From Anadara kagoshimensis (Eukaryota > Mollusca > Bivalvia > Arcoida > Arcidae), in NCBI GenBank assembly GCA_021292105.1, contig CM037869.1, positions 1,645,001-1,709,000 on the forward strand: 64,000 nucleotides of DNA, in the 5' to 3' direction. Made by a program: the position numbers and the translations under genes. How positions within the stretch are numbered: the first letter of the stretch is position 1; each line of letters opens with the position of its first letter. Shown piece by piece: positions 46,340 to 58,325 of this stretch. The notes beneath the pieces were generated by a model. That model saw only the letters and a list, made by a program, of their open reading frames with translations, was not told the DNA's origin and ran no database searches.

Positions 46340-48213
46340 TATATAAATTTAATAAAAGCTGATGTTAAGACCATCTCTTAAACAATCTGTAAATGGATAG
46401 GTTTTCGCAGTATTTTAATTTTAGCGCGTGACGTAAATTCAAGTAATTTCTGTACTTTTGCATTCTTCTTCTCGGATGACAATCAGTTCATTCAAGTTAT
46501 TATTTTAAAATGATTCTCTCTACTTTCGCAAAATACTTTAAAAAAAATAAAACATAGCAAAAAGATCACAACTTATAGTTATCACGCATCTTGGTATCCC
46601 GTTACCAACGTGTTTAGTTAAATGAATTAATTTTGTAATCTAAATATATATTTACATATACCTCACTCGATATAGATAGTGATGGTCTTATTGTTAATAA
46701 TAAAAACACGCTCACAATGTGTCAAAGGTAAAAAAAATGTTTATGCTATATGATAGCGATCTGAATATAGATAAATAAATATAACCAACAATGTTTATAT
46801 TTCTTGCACTAATGAGACAAAACAATGTTGCGATACATCTCATTAAAATACAAATGGTGAATGATTTAAATCGATAAAAACTTCACACATTTCCAAAATC
46901 ATAAAATTATGACAAAAACATCATAAAAAGTCTCTGTTATTTAACATCTTATTTCAAAGCCATATTTAAAACATGAAGTAATTAATTGACATATTCAATA
47001 TACAATTATTATTGGATGGCCCTTCTGCATATCCTAATTCATTTTTTGCAAACTCACCATTTTTAAGGAATTAATGACCACATTATTTCTTTTTTAAAAG
47101 ACAGTTTTAAAACCGTAGTCTTTGCATTCTGTTTAATTGAATGTATGCCATGAACTTTACAAAATGGGTTTATTGTTGTATTAAATTTCAGTGTGTGTTT
47201 GTCATTTTTATCTAAAATTCTTTTAGGGATTTTAAAACAAGTTATTTTAAGAATTGTCAGGGGTATTAGTAAAATGAATATGATTATAGCGCAACGATAA
47301 TATATGCAACCATACCAACAATGTTTACAATACAAATTATTTCAAACAATGGGATAATAAACACAAATGCTTTACATCTAATTTAAATATCGATGGTAAA
47401 TCATTTAAAGTCAAATCACTGTAAAATATTATTCTGAAAACATCAAAATTATTATCAAAAACAAGAAAACCTTCAGATTATAAGCATCATCCATAATGTA
47501 TGTGTTATTTACAAATAATAAAAATTTCAGTTTCCACTGATAAATCTAAATGTTTCAAGTACATTTAAAATTGGATGAGACTTATTCTTTTCTAATACAT
47601 TATTTTCAAGTTCATTGTGTTATTAATTATTTTTTATGACCTTCAGATTTAAAAATCTGCAATTATGAAGGGCGTAAAATTTCTGGAAATTATACGAAGA
47701 GGTTTATTTTATGGTTAATTACTAATGTTTAGGATTAAATAGTGATATAAATAGGAATTTAAAACGCTTATATAACTGTCAATCAATATTAAATTGGTTT
47801 TATCCTCATCATAACGTAGTTGTGGTCACTATCGGATGTTTTTGCATGATTTCACTTAAAATGCTCTAATTGCATTATTCCTCTTGCTCTTCCAAACACT
47901 AAAGCAAAAGTGACAAAATATTTTGAATCAGCAATATGATAACGCCCTACTACCTGGAATAATGTATAAGATGGAATTTTCTGCGATATTAAGAAAATTG
48001 ATTTCTACAATTATGTGTCTTATGAATAAAATTGTGTAGTTTTTTATATTACAATTAACAACATCAATATGTATATATTAAATGGCAATTAAAACAAAAA
48101 CATAAAGGTAGTATACCAATAACACAACATGCTTGCACTAATGCGACAATAAAAATTATCGATAAATATCTAATTGAGATAAAAAATAATAATTTCGTGA
48201 AATTTCGAAAAAA
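46340..48213. repeat. Tandem duplication, copy 1 (about 1.87 kb)
   Basis: Aligns by eye over its whole length with 48214-51297 once the element at 49549-50683 is removed. Shared landmarks are 'gctgatgttaagaccatctc', 'cttcttctcggatgac', 'gttgtggtcactatcgg' and 'gataacgccctactacc'. Minus-strand frame 47335-47063 (90 codons) has one hydrophobic segment (AIIIFILLIPLTILKITCF) and is partly kept in copy 2. It has no recognised family. Confidence 0.85.
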
Positions 48214-49548
48214 GTTATATATAAATTTAATAAAAGCTGATGTTAAGACCATCTCTTAATAAAATCTGTAAATGGATAGTTTTTCGCGGTATTTTAATTT
48301 CGCGCGTAACGTAAATTCAAGCACTTTCTGTACTTTTGCGTTCTTCTTCTCGGATGACAATCACTTCATTCAAGTTCTTATTTTAAAATATTATTATTTC
48401 CGTCTCTTTACTTTCGCAAAATACTTTAAAAAAATAAAACATAGCAAAAAGATCACAACTTATAGTTATCACGCATCTTGGTATCCCGTTACCAACGTGT
48501 TTAGTTAAATGAATTAATTTTGTAATCTAAATATAAATTTACATATACCTCACTCGATATAGATAGTGATGGTCTTATTGTTAATAATAAAAACACACTC
48601 ACAATGTGTCAAAGGTAAATAAAAATGTTTATGTTATATGATAGCGATCTGAATATAGATAAATAAATATAACCAACAATGTTTATAATATAATTATATT
48701 TCTTGCACTAAACAATGTTGCGATACATCTAATTAAAATACAAATGGTGAATGATTTTAATCGCTAAAAACTTCACACACATTTCCAAAATCATAAAATT
48801 ATGATAAATACATGAAAAGTCCCTGTTATTTAACATCAATTATTTCAAAGCCATATTTTAAACATGAAGTAATTAATTGACATATTCAATATACAATTAT
48901 TATTGGATGCCCTTCTGTATATCCTAAATCATTTTTTGACTCAAACAACATTTTAAGGAATTAATGACCACATTATTTCTTTTTTACAAAAGACAGTTTT
49001 AAAACCGTAGTCTTTGAATTCTGTTAAACAAAATGTATGCAATGAACTTTACAATATGGGTTTATTGTTATATTAAATTTCAGTGTATGTTTGACATTTT
49101 TATCTATAATTCTTTTAGGGATTTTAAAACAAGTTATTTTAAGAATTGTCAGGGGTATTAGTAAAATGAATATGATTATAGCGCAACGATAATATATGCA
49201 ACCATACCAACAATGTTTACAATACAAATTATTTCAAACAATGGGACAATAAACATAAATGCTTTACATCTAATTTAAATATCGATGGTAAATCATTTGA
49301 AGTCAAATCACTGTAAAATATTATTCTGAAAACATTAAAAGTATTATCAAAAACAAGAAAACTTTCAGATTATAAGCATCATCCATAATGTATGTGTTAT
49401 TTACAAATAATAAAAATTTCACTGTTTCTACTGATAAATCTAAATGTTTCAACTACAGTTAAACTTAGATGAGACTTATTCTTTGCTAATACATTATTTT
49501 CAAGTTCATTGTGTCGTTAATTATTATTTTATTGACCTTTAGGTTTAA

Positions 49549-50683
49549 CAAGAGGCCCATGGGCCTTAACGCTCACCTGTGACCTTGACCTTAGAACACA
49601 TAACCCTCATTCATATATCAAAATGATCATTAGTCCAATACCTACAATATTCTAGCATAGATGCCTATACAAAATATTTATAGTTTTCAAGACAATTAAC
49701 CAATTCAGTATTAATTTGCATCTGTGACCTTGACCTTTGAACTCATGACCTTTATTCATATATCAAAATTATCATTAGACAATACCTACAATATTCCAAT
49801 ATATATGCGTATACAAAAAGTTTATAGTTTTTTTTTTATAATTTATCATTTCAGTACTTGTTTGCATCTGTGACCTTGACCTTTGAACCCATGACCTTTA
49901 TTAATATATCAAAATGACCATTGTGCCATTACCTACAATATTCTAATATGTATGCCTATACAAAAAGTTAATAGTGTTGCAGATAATCAACTGTAACGGT
50001 AATAGTTGTGCATCTTTGACTTTGGCCTTTGAACCCATGACCTTTGTCTATGTATCAAAATGATCGACATGTCAATACCTACAATTAACTGAAAATCCCA
50101 TTCCATTATCACCTGAAATGTTTAAAAAATTGCATTTTTTATCAAAGGTCAAAAACAGGGACATGACCTTGACCTTTGACCTTGACATCTTTTGGAAGAA
50201 AATAGCAAGACAAGATCAACAGTGAAAACTCCATACAATTGTCTTCAGCCGTTTTTAAGTTATAACAATAAATGTCTCATTTTCAAAATTACATAAATTT
50301 ACGCAAAAAACGCGTAACCTATTTTTCGTTCAATTTTCATGAAAAACACAATTTTAACGTTCCCAGGTATGCTGAATTTAAATATCCAATCAAAATTTGC
50401 CTACACCTTTTGGTTTCAGAGAAGAAGATGTTTTTGTCTTTTTGCTATTTTTAGTAACGGCGGCCATCTTGGTGGGCGAGCCCAAACCCCGAACACAATT
50501 TTAAAAGGCTATTAACTAGGCATAATAATCGCCTAGTTTCATGAAATTTGACCCAGTAGTTTTGGAGGAGAAGAATAAAATGTAAAGTTTACACACGACG
50601 GACGATGGACGACGCACGACGCACGACGGACGACGGACCGTGATAGATTGCAATAGCTCATCTGAGCCTTGGCTCAGGTGAGC
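49549..50683. mobile_element. Non-autonomous bivalve-type element, 1.1 kb, with TAA duplications
   Basis: The empty site in copy 1 (near 47648, TTTAAAAATCTG) shows that this insert brought a 3-bp TAA duplication. It begins CAAGAGGCCCATGGGCC (with the palindrome GGCCCATGGGCC). It carries inverted GCTCACCTG (49571-49579) and CAGGTGAGC (50675-50683). It contains four units of about 146 bp marked by 'gtgaccttgacctttgaac' (49578, 49727, 49869, 50013) and ends with a 'gacgacggacgac' run. It has no coding capacity. A TWA duplication is typical of PIF/Harbinger elements, which is the best guess. Confidence 0.75.
49573..50060 (+). repeat. Internal tandem repeat of about 146 bp, four units
   Basis: Each unit reads 'tgaccttgacctttgaac', 'catgacctttattcatat', 'tcaaaatgatcatta', then 'acctacaatattc' and 'tatacaaaaagtt'. 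Units are about 80-90 % alike by eye. Confidence 0.85.
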
Positions 50684-51297
50684 TAAAAATCTGCAATTAT
50701 GAAAAGGCGTAAAAATTTCTGGAAATTATACGAAGAAGTTTATTTTATGGTTAATTACTTATGTTTAGGATTAAATAGTGATATGAAAAGGAATTTAAAA
50801 CGCTTATATAACTGTCATTTATAACTGTCAATTATAATTTAAAACGCTTATAACTGTCAATCAATATCCAATTGATTTCAATCTCATCAAAACGTAGTTG
50901 TGGTCACTATCGGATGTTTTTGCATGATTTCAATTAAAATGCTCTAATTGCATTATTCCTCTTGCTCTTCCAAACACTAAAGCAAAGGTGACAAAATATT
51001 TTGAATCAGCAATATGATAACGCCCTACTACCTGGAATAATGTATTAGATGAAATTTTTTGCGATGTTATTAAGAAAATTGATTTCTATAATTATAAGTA
51101 ATTAATTAAATTGTCTAGGTTTTTATATTACAATTAACAACATCAATATGTATATATTAAATGGTAATTAAAACAAAAAACATAAAGGTAGTACACCAAT
51201 AACAGAACATGCTTGCGCTAATGCGACAATAAATATTATCGATAAATATCTAATTGAGATAAAAAAAAATAATTTCGTGAAATTACGAAAAAATTTA

Positions 51298-51729
51298 AAT
51301 ACTTAAACTTATTTAGCATTATTTTGTGTCATCTTCAAATATTTAAATTACAACCACTTAATTTGTTAATTTAAGGTCAATATTAGTTAACTTTATTTCT
51401 GTTAATTTCCTTTCTGTAAAATTATTTTCTTGAATTTCCGAAAACATTAAAATTTTTCTCAAAAAGCAACTCCCAGATAAATACTTAGCATTAACTATTT
51501 TGAGTGATATTCTAAAATATTAAAGTTATAACAATTGAAGTTGTTTATTTTATGTATTTTTTAGTTCAGTTAATATTCAATTTCGATTCTGTGAAATCGT
51601 TAAATAGAGTTGGACTTTACCGCTGATTATACCGAGTTAATAGTCATAAAAGTGTTGAGTAAATTCAAGTGAAATGTAAATACCTTTTACATAATTTATC
51701 AACATCGATTATGCATTAAGGTTGCAGTA

Positions 51730-51735
<6 letters not shown>
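51298..51735. other. Unassigned AT-rich sequence
   Basis: Nothing recognised. Confidence 0.4.
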
Positions 51736-51773
<38 letters not shown>

Positions 51774-51826
51774 CTCTCTCTCTCTCTCTCTGTCTGTCAC
51801 TTTTTCTGTCACTCTCTCTCTCTCTT
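51736..51826. repeat. Compound (CA)n (CT)n microsatellite
   Basis: A CA run to about 51768 followed by an imperfect CT run with GTCTGTCAC interruptions. Confidence 0.95.
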
Positions 51827-52500
51827 AATCAATATATCCTCAAAAATCTACGCTCGTCAGATTTTAGGTTTTCAGGTTTCTGTTGGATTTATAAACATTA
51901 TCTGATAACTTTCAGGCTATGTATATCGTACATAGAACCCCGTTTTAATAAGTTATTGAAATTATTTGTTTTAATATGCTGCTATTTAAAATTCGAAATT
52001 CCTCTAAAACTGAGGTATACTCCCTGATATAGCATTTCCGTAGATAAATTTTTACCATACTTTGATCCTTTGGGTAAAATTTTCAATATCTTGAAAACAA
52101 GTTTGGTTTCACAATTTTGGTCCAAGCACTATTGATGTCAAATTAAAACTGGTATAATATGTAATTATTATTCATTTTCCAATTGTATGATTGGATGACA
52201 GAAATTAACAAAGAAAATAAAGGGCCATATAAGTCACACAATTTTCATTTGTTTACATTTAGCGGCATATCCACATAATACATATGGCATGATTATGTCT
52301 ATTACAATGTAATTGGATGTATTTGGCTAAATACATTTGGGTCCATCTATTTTTCTCATTGGAACATCATAAAAAATACTAGTATTTTCTATATTTAGTG
52401 TTCCCAGCATTACTGGAATTTTAATTTGAAACAACAGTCTAGTACTGTCAAATTAAAAAAGATTTGAAAATAATGTACCTGTTTCAACCAAGGTTCAAAA
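51827..52500 (+). repeat. Two decayed hammerhead-bearing repeat pieces
   Basis: 52005-52165 keeps the lead ('aactgaggtatactccctg', 'ggtttcacaattttgg') and stem I (AGCACTA), but the ribozyme core is deleted. 52395-52470 keeps AGCATTACTG, then GAAAC and GTCTAGTACTG, with the CTGATGAG core shortened. Neither can be active. No gene is visible. Confidence 0.6.
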
Positions 52501-52853
52501 CTGTATGTAACTGACAAAAATTCATTTTATGTTTGATTAATACATAGCAGCAAAATAATGAAATATTTATAACTTAAAAATGCGTCATATATGATTCAAA
52601 TTTTATTGCATTTTTTCGCTTTCGTAGCTGTAGTGATCTAAATTTTACAAAAGCAATAATTTTAAGGATGTCAAAGGCACATTATCGTATTAGATTTATT
52701 TGTTTGCACTTTTCAGTAAATATATTATTATTACGTTTTTTGGTAATCTATCTTAAGATGTTGATTTGAATACACAGTTCTAATCAAAATGTTGAAAAAT
52801 TGAAAAAGATATCATTTTATATCAAGGGCTTAAATGTTCGTTATAAGTCCATG
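52501..52853. other. 3' flank of the PAN-domain gene
   Basis: This is the downstream flank of a minus-strand gene. A possible poly(A) signal (AATAAA on the minus strand, 52695-52700) lies about 155 bp after the stop. Nothing else is recognised. Confidence 0.45.
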
Positions 52854-53098
52854 TCAGTTACATTTATCGTTTTTGGGTACGTAATGTATAGCATTGGCTG
52901 GTTTATCGGACGAATTGTCCAGGTGAGACAGACCTTTACATTCCTTTGTTTCGTGTGTAAAGAAGAACGATTTGCAAACATGTTGAGCTTCATTGCAGGA
53001 CATAGCGCAAGAAATTAGATTGCGTGCAGTTATACTCCACACAGTTATGGCATTCGCTCTTACTGGATGACCATTCTCCGACCGTTGGTAAAAAGTTC
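52854..53098 (-). CDS. Last exon of an extracellular PAN/apple-like protein
   Basis: The gene is not identified. The exon follows a splice acceptor (TATTTTAG before 53098). It begins in phase 1, reads TFYQRSENG, then WSITARNLISCAMSC, CKSFFF, THETKEC, ends DKCN and stops at 52854-52856. Cysteine spacing (C-x3-C, then C, then C-x6-8) with the aromatic CKSFFF fits the PAN/apple fold, an extracellular protein- or sugar-binding module common in mollusc secreted proteins. A DNSS sequon is present. The exon joins 53916-54029 with the donor CGAG/GTATAAG; the split codon becomes GGA (Gly). Together with the five exons upstream it gives 256 codons and a stop without a frame break. Confidence 0.75.
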
Positions 53099-53915
53099 CT
53101 AAAATATAAGAACATTATTATTGCAAAAAGATAAGATATTAATTTGTAACTGAAATCCAATCAAGTACACGACAATATAAAAATCATTATTGTTTGTTTA
53201 AATTTATAAAATGGTTTTGCGTTTTGTTGGCAGTTAATTTAAGCAATTTACTTTTAATATATAACATATAATATATAACATAGCAATTGAAGATTGAGCA
53301 GCATGATTCTGTGCAGTTTGTGATACACCATCTTGACCAACTTTATTAGGAGAAAAACCAGACAATTGAAAAAAAAAAACTCTTCATTAATGTCGTTAAT
53401 GAACTACAAACATGTCGATAAATGTTGAAATCACAAAGTAATACAATTTTGAAAACTGGCTAATTAAAGAAAACACGTGACATCCTACAGAGAAACATAC
53501 CAGTCCATGCATAATAGAAACCATGACAGCTGAAAAGGATTAATACAGGTTCTTTTGACACACAGGTGACAAGATACATTTTGAAAGTCTTACAATACTG
53601 AAATGATGAAATATAGGTTTTTGCTGCAAACAATCCCACACTTGATGTAAATCCAGTGAACTGATAATAATGAATCAAATGTCATTCAACTGGTTTTTAT
53701 AAACTACGAAGTTTTCTATTAGTAATTATATTTTGTGTATTTTGTTGTTTTATCTCATTCTATATAATTTACTGGTATTGCATCATGATCGTTGCATTCG
53801 TGGTGGTACCAAGTTAATGTTTTCAGTTGAAAATGTTCTTATTGTGCAACTTTATATTATAATGCTTTACATGAGAGGCAGTTAGGATCTATCTTACTTA
53901 AAAATGTTCTTATAC
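53099..53915 (-). other. Intron of the PAN-domain gene (817 bp)
   Basis: Runs from GTATAAG at 53915 to TTTTAG at 53099. A 72-codon minus frame at 53460-53678 has no motif and lacks a matching pair of splice sites in phase 1, so it is left out. Confidence 0.65.
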
Positions 53916-54029
53916 CTCGTCTGTTTGAAGTTTCACATTTCTTCATGTCGTCACTATTCTGAGCATTTTTAATAACTTCTGTTATTTCTGCTTCTGATAT
54001 CAGCTGACCGTTATCAGTTAAGTTACAAA
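53916..54029 (-). CDS. Exon of the PAN-domain gene (114 bp, phase 1-1)
   Basis: Reads CNLTDNGQLISEAEITEV, then IKNAQNSDDMKKCETSNRR. Acceptor CGTCAAG, donor GAG/GTATAAG. Both ends are phase 1, so the exon could be skipped without breaking the frame. It has two cysteines and one sequon (NLT). The acceptor has only a modest pyrimidine tract, so the 5' border is less sure. Confidence 0.65.
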
Positions 54030-54515
54030 CTTGACGTAAAAATAGAAATGGAAAAACTTTTGTTATTTAATGATCAAATGACTGAAACAAATATAAATAT
54101 ATAGACATATTTATTTGTCCTATCGAGTTTTTATAGACAGGTAGTCTTATTATAGAGTAAATTGATAGTTAAAATCAGGGATCCTATAGCACTTGTTATA
54201 TCAATTTTATAGACAGGTAATCTTATTACAGATTAATAAATGGTGGAAATCAGGGATAATACAGTGCTTGTCCTATCGATTTTATAGACAGGTAATCTTA
54301 TTACAGAATATATTTTACCAAATAAGGAAATACTTTGCATGAGGGAGTATACCTTAGTTTTTGAGGAATTTCAAATTTTAGACAATAGTATCTTTGTGAA
54401 ATAATTTACAAATATTGCCTTACTACTGAGTTTGTGATATCCTCGGAGCTCCAGCCACCAGCGGAGATACTGGGTCTGTGGTTTGAATTACATATTATAA
54501 CAGTTTTAATTTTAC

Positions 54516-54566
54516 AGCACTAGACAGCCGTTTCGGAATACAATTCCTTATCAGTAGTGCTTAGAT
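54516..54566 (-). ncRNA. Hammerhead ribozyme motif with one core change
   Basis: On the minus strand AGCACTA, CTGATAAG, GGAA-loop-TTCC, GAAAC, GGCT, GTC, TAGTGCT. Stem I (seven pairs) and stem II are perfect. The first core has CTGATAAG instead of CTGATGAG, which probably stops cleavage. It lies antisense to the window plus strand but sense to the host gene transcript. Confidence 0.65.
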
Positions 54567-54659
54567 CAAAATTATGAAACCAAAATTGTTTTCAAGATGT
54601 TGAAAAGAAAACCAAATGAACGAAATATATATGTTACCAAATTTAACTAAGAACCCAGT

Positions 54660-54735
54660 GCAAGCTTCCCGTCACGTTTGTAATCAAATTTCAAAATGAA
54701 AGAAACATGGAACTATGATACGTCAAAAAAATTAA
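54660..54735 (-). repeat. T-module fragment
   Basis: Only the 'cccgtcacgtttgtaatc' to 'catggaactatga' part remains. Confidence 0.65.
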
Positions 54736-54844
54736 ATAGGCAGTAATGACGAAGGAGGTTTAAGTATTTGACAAAACATCTACGTTAAGTCTGTTTTCAG
54801 CCATCTTTGTTAGAACAAAATAGGGCAGATTAGATACTTTGCAT

Positions 54845-55245
54845 AAGTCAAATGTCTAACATTTTTTATCTCAATGTAAATGACATCATTTCTAGTAAGC
54901 TTGAAATATACGACATGACTTATTCTTCAAATTCTGCTTTATATTTGGACTTATATCTCCAATATGACGCCCGCAAAAAGGCACAAATTGAAGCTATTGC
55001 TAACATTCCAATTCAATTTCAATGCGGCAACATACCGGCATCTCCTGTTTATTGCTTAATTTTTTTAGAATTATTAAGTTATGGTAGATCTTGTTCCATC
55101 TAAAGAAACTTTATACAACGAAGCAAGCTGCTTACATATATTGTTTCTACTCTAGGATATTGCAAGTCTTAGCTTATCAAGGCCCTCAAATATTTTATGG
55201 CCGTCGTCAGAGTATTGTTGATGGCTCTGCCAGGATTGTCCCTGA
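54845..55245 (+). mobile_element. Fossil retroelement fragment, reverse transcriptase C-terminal half
   Basis: Diverged copy with SKLEIYDMTYSSNSALYLDL and NIPASPVY pieces. It ends near 55245. Older than the other relics by eye. Confidence 0.65.
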
Positions 55246-55690
55246 TAATCAAAAACAAACATACTAATCCATGTCCGAATCACAATCCAAAAGCAAATTA
55301 AAACCTTTGGAACTGACAAGTTAGGTTATATACGTGAACTTCCACCAGGGAAGTGAGGCCGGTTGCTCCGGAAGGGTAAGCACCTCCTGTTTAGCTAGCT
55401 ACACCCGTCACGTGTGTAATCAAAATTGTGTGAAAGGAACATGGAACTATGAGACGCCAAATTAACGTGACATCCCCTAGTTCCATGTTACCTTCCCTCT
55501 CAATTTTGATTACACACGTGGCGTGTGAAGCTAACTAAACACGAGGTGCTTACCTTTCCGGAGAAACCAACCTCACTTCCCTGATGGAAGTTCAAGTGTT
55601 CGTCCTATAATGTCGCTTTTCAAAGTTTCCGCTTTGCTTCTGGATTGTGATACGGACACGGATTAGAATGTTAATTTTGATTTAGTATTC
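55246..55690. repeat. Inverted pair of T modules (tail to tail)
   Basis: Minus module 55246-55462 and plus module 55470-55690 meet at 'gagacgccaaattaacgtgacatcccc', so their RT-proximal ends touch. This is the opposite arrangement to the foldback at 9541, where the distal ends face each other. Confidence 0.8.
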
Positions 55691-55829
55691 TGAGAAATAA
55701 CCCCAACACTAATTATACTGACGTTTGACTCATCAAGATAGTCAAATAATAATAATATATTATTGATAATGTTGAAACAATTGATTGGCTATTTTGTCCC
55801 GGCTGTTGTGTTTCAAATATCAGTCGTGT

Positions 55830-56260
55830 ATAATATCAAAACAAACATACTATCCTATGTCCCAATCATAATCCAAAAGCAAAGTAAAAACTTTGCAACC
55901 TACATACCAGGTTAAAGACGCCAATTTCAAAGAGGTTAGCGAGGCCGCCCTCCCCCTGGAAGGGTAAAGATCCCCGACCTTGTGTTTGGCGTCTCTTTTT
56001 TTGTGTTTCTTTTGCAACTACCATAAACGTATTGAGGGTCTCGACAAGCCCAGACCTGCAACCATCCTGGGTATATCAAAAGTGAAACAACACGTCATTG
56101 GCAGGTGATGCATGCACATCGCTGCATTGATAAGGAAAGTCGATAATAGAAAAAATGAAGACATCATCACGTTTATCATACAGCCTCAAACGAAGCCTTG
56201 GTTGGTAATAGACAAAAATAATCTGTTACAGGAAATTGCTACTGGGGAAAAATCCAATGC
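55830..56260 (-). mobile_element. T module and decayed reverse transcriptase relic
   Basis: T module 55830-55955 (diverged) followed by a heavily decayed RT C-terminal piece (about 56020-56260, still with 'aagtcgataatagaaaaaatg'). Confidence 0.55.
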
Positions 56261-56924
56261 AATCGTTCATTTGTAAAGGGTTTGGAATCAAACAATGAGA
56301 TATAAGACGACCATAACAGATATGTTTTGACTGATGAATATTTAATTAAGTGACAAAGTAATGTCAAGTTATGTATTTAAAGTGTTTTAAGGACAATTCT
56401 TTTATTTTTGTCTTTCACTTATAGTTCTATAATTCTGCATTTTGATATTAGCTATGAAATAAAATACCAATGGCTATTTTCTACTGAACGTTGATAACAG
56501 AATACCGACATAATGAACCATACGGAACGATCTAGAGACAGAAATAAGTTGTACGTCGTCACATTTAAAATTTATCTGTTATCACGCTAAGGTAAGCATT
56601 TCGGTGTAAATACATAATACATTTCACATAATAAATTAGATGTGTTTTATAATCATATTTGCTAATAATGAAATAAATACATCAACTAAACACTTGGGCA
56701 AGAATCGAACTACTTTTGATTCTTCAACTAAATTACCATTTTGTGTAATTGCTTAACAGCTGAATATATATTTTTCAACTGTATATTTTGTTGTACGGAA
56801 TATTGAGAAAGGTATTAGAAGGTATCAAATGTCATAATTACAGAGAACAGCAGTTACCCGAAAAAGTGACAAAAATGGCATTGATGGAAAGAAGGAGCTC
56901 GGTCTAATCAATCAAATACAAACA
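56261..56924. other. Unassigned intronic sequence
   Basis: AT-rich, no ORF, no recognised repeat. Confidence 0.4.
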
Positions 56925-57150
56925 TACAAAATTTTCTTAATCAAATACAAACATACTAATCCATGTCCGAATCACAATCCAGAAGCAAAGTAAAAACTTT
57001 GGAACTGACAAGTTAGGTAAGACACGTGAACTTCAACCAGGGAAGTGAAGCCGGGTGCTCCGGAAGGGTAAGCATCTCCTGTTTAGCTAGCTACACCCGT
57101 CACGTGTGTAATCAAAATTGTGTGAAAGGAACATGGAATTATGAGACATT
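56925..57150 (-). repeat. T module, full length
   Basis: Joined directly to the reverse transcriptase relic that follows. Confidence 0.85.
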
Positions 57151-57455
57151 AAATATATCCAAGGCAATCCTGGACACAGAGACATCAAACTTATCAAAAA
57201 TACTGTGATGACGGCCATAAAACTTTTTGAGGGCCTTGATAAGCCTAGGCTTGCAATATCCCTGAGTCAACAATTTATTTGCAAACAGCCTATTTCGTTG
57301 TACCAAGTCCCCGTAGTGGGAATAAGCTCTACCATAGCGTATTAATTGGGAAACAAATACACCATCAGCAGGAGAAGCAGGTATATTGCTGCGTAAAAAA
57401 GGAAAGTTGACAATAGAAAAATTGAAGTCATCACGTTTGTCGTAAAGTTTCAAAT
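57151..57455 (-). mobile_element. Fossil retroelement fragment with a well-kept RT C-terminus
   Basis: Reads LKLYDKRDDFNFSIVNFPF, SNIPASPADGVFVSQLIRYG, LLTQGYCKPRLIKALKKFYG and RHHSIFDKFDVSVSRIALD, up to the T module. This is the clearest C-terminal part in the window. It is a partial relic lying in an intron. Confidence 0.8.
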
Positions 57456-57529
57456 GTTTCAAATAAGTCAATCCCATCGCTAGTAATGCAAATTTAAACT
57501 GGATACATCCAAAAGTCAAAAAATAAAAC

Positions 57530-57745
57530 CAAAAACAAACATACCAATTCATGTACAAACCAAAATTTCAAAGCAATGTAAAAACCTTAAAGCCTGCAAA
57601 TTAGTATAAACATGTTAACTTCCACCAGAGAAAATGAAGCTAGGTTCTCCGGAAGAGTAAGAACGTTATGTTTAGCTAGCTACACCTATCACGTGTATAA
57701 TTAAAATTGAATGGAACATGGAACAATAGGACGTCAGATAGATCC
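57530..57745 (-). repeat. T module, diverged
   Basis: Same landmarks as the others with more differences, followed by an equally diverged RT relic. Confidence 0.75.
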
Positions 57746-58325
57746 AGGGCAATTCTGGACATAGTGACACAACATTTCTTAAGAATATTAGGATGCCATA
57801 AAACTATGAGGTCCGTGATAAGCTTAGGCTTGCAATATAATTAATATTTACTTGTATGAGGTTCTCCAATGGGAAAGATCTCCACTATAGCGTATTTTTG
57901 TAAAACAAATACAGCATAAGCTGGAAAACAGACACATTGCTACACGGAAAAGGATAGCTAAAAATAAAGATTGAAGTCACCACGTTTGCAAAACAGCTTC
58001 AAATGAAGCTTTCTGTTGGCGTCATCACTGAGATATGAGGCTTGATATTGCCTTATTTTATCAGAACCCGAAGAATCAGTCCAATATGTTATGTCAAGCT
58101 GGGATATGTGACGTTTACATAATTTCCAAATGTATTATTATTAATAGATAGTACATCGTCTACATCTATGTAAGTAGAGTTGAATATTTTGGCAACAGTC
58201 TTTTTCAGATTTAACAATGCTCTCCCTAAAATCTGTTTCATACGAATAGAAAAACAAACCAGCAATTTAATACAAATTAAAACCGAAAGTAACAAACCGA
58301 AACTGAATAACATTAAGGTAAAGGG
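57746..58325 (-). mobile_element. Fossil retroelement fragment, older reverse transcriptase copy
   Basis: Contains a VDDVLSINNNTFGNYVNV piece near 58140-58190 and the KLHLK and FNLYF region near 57990. Older by eye than 57151-57455. Broken and partial. Confidence 0.7.

Larger units (their letters stand above)
48214..51297. repeat. Tandem duplication, copy 2, split by an insertion
   Basis: Starts again at 'ttatatataaatttaataaaa'. The homologue of the hydrophobic frame is at 49227-49024 (67 codons). The first about 58 residues differ at only a few positions, then the frames diverge. A small extra duplication of 'aactgtcaat' lies near 50815-50870. Confidence 0.85.

Noticed and set aside
53460-53678. 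72-codon frame as an exon of the PAN-domain gene
   Set aside because: The exons on either side already join in phase; no splice pair in the right phase was found.
57026-57208. Short frames of about 60 codons reading NFHQGSEAGCSGRVS, found near 6.6, 19.6, 42.7 and 57.1 kb
   Set aside because: They are reverse-strand readings of the T module, repeated because the module is repeated.
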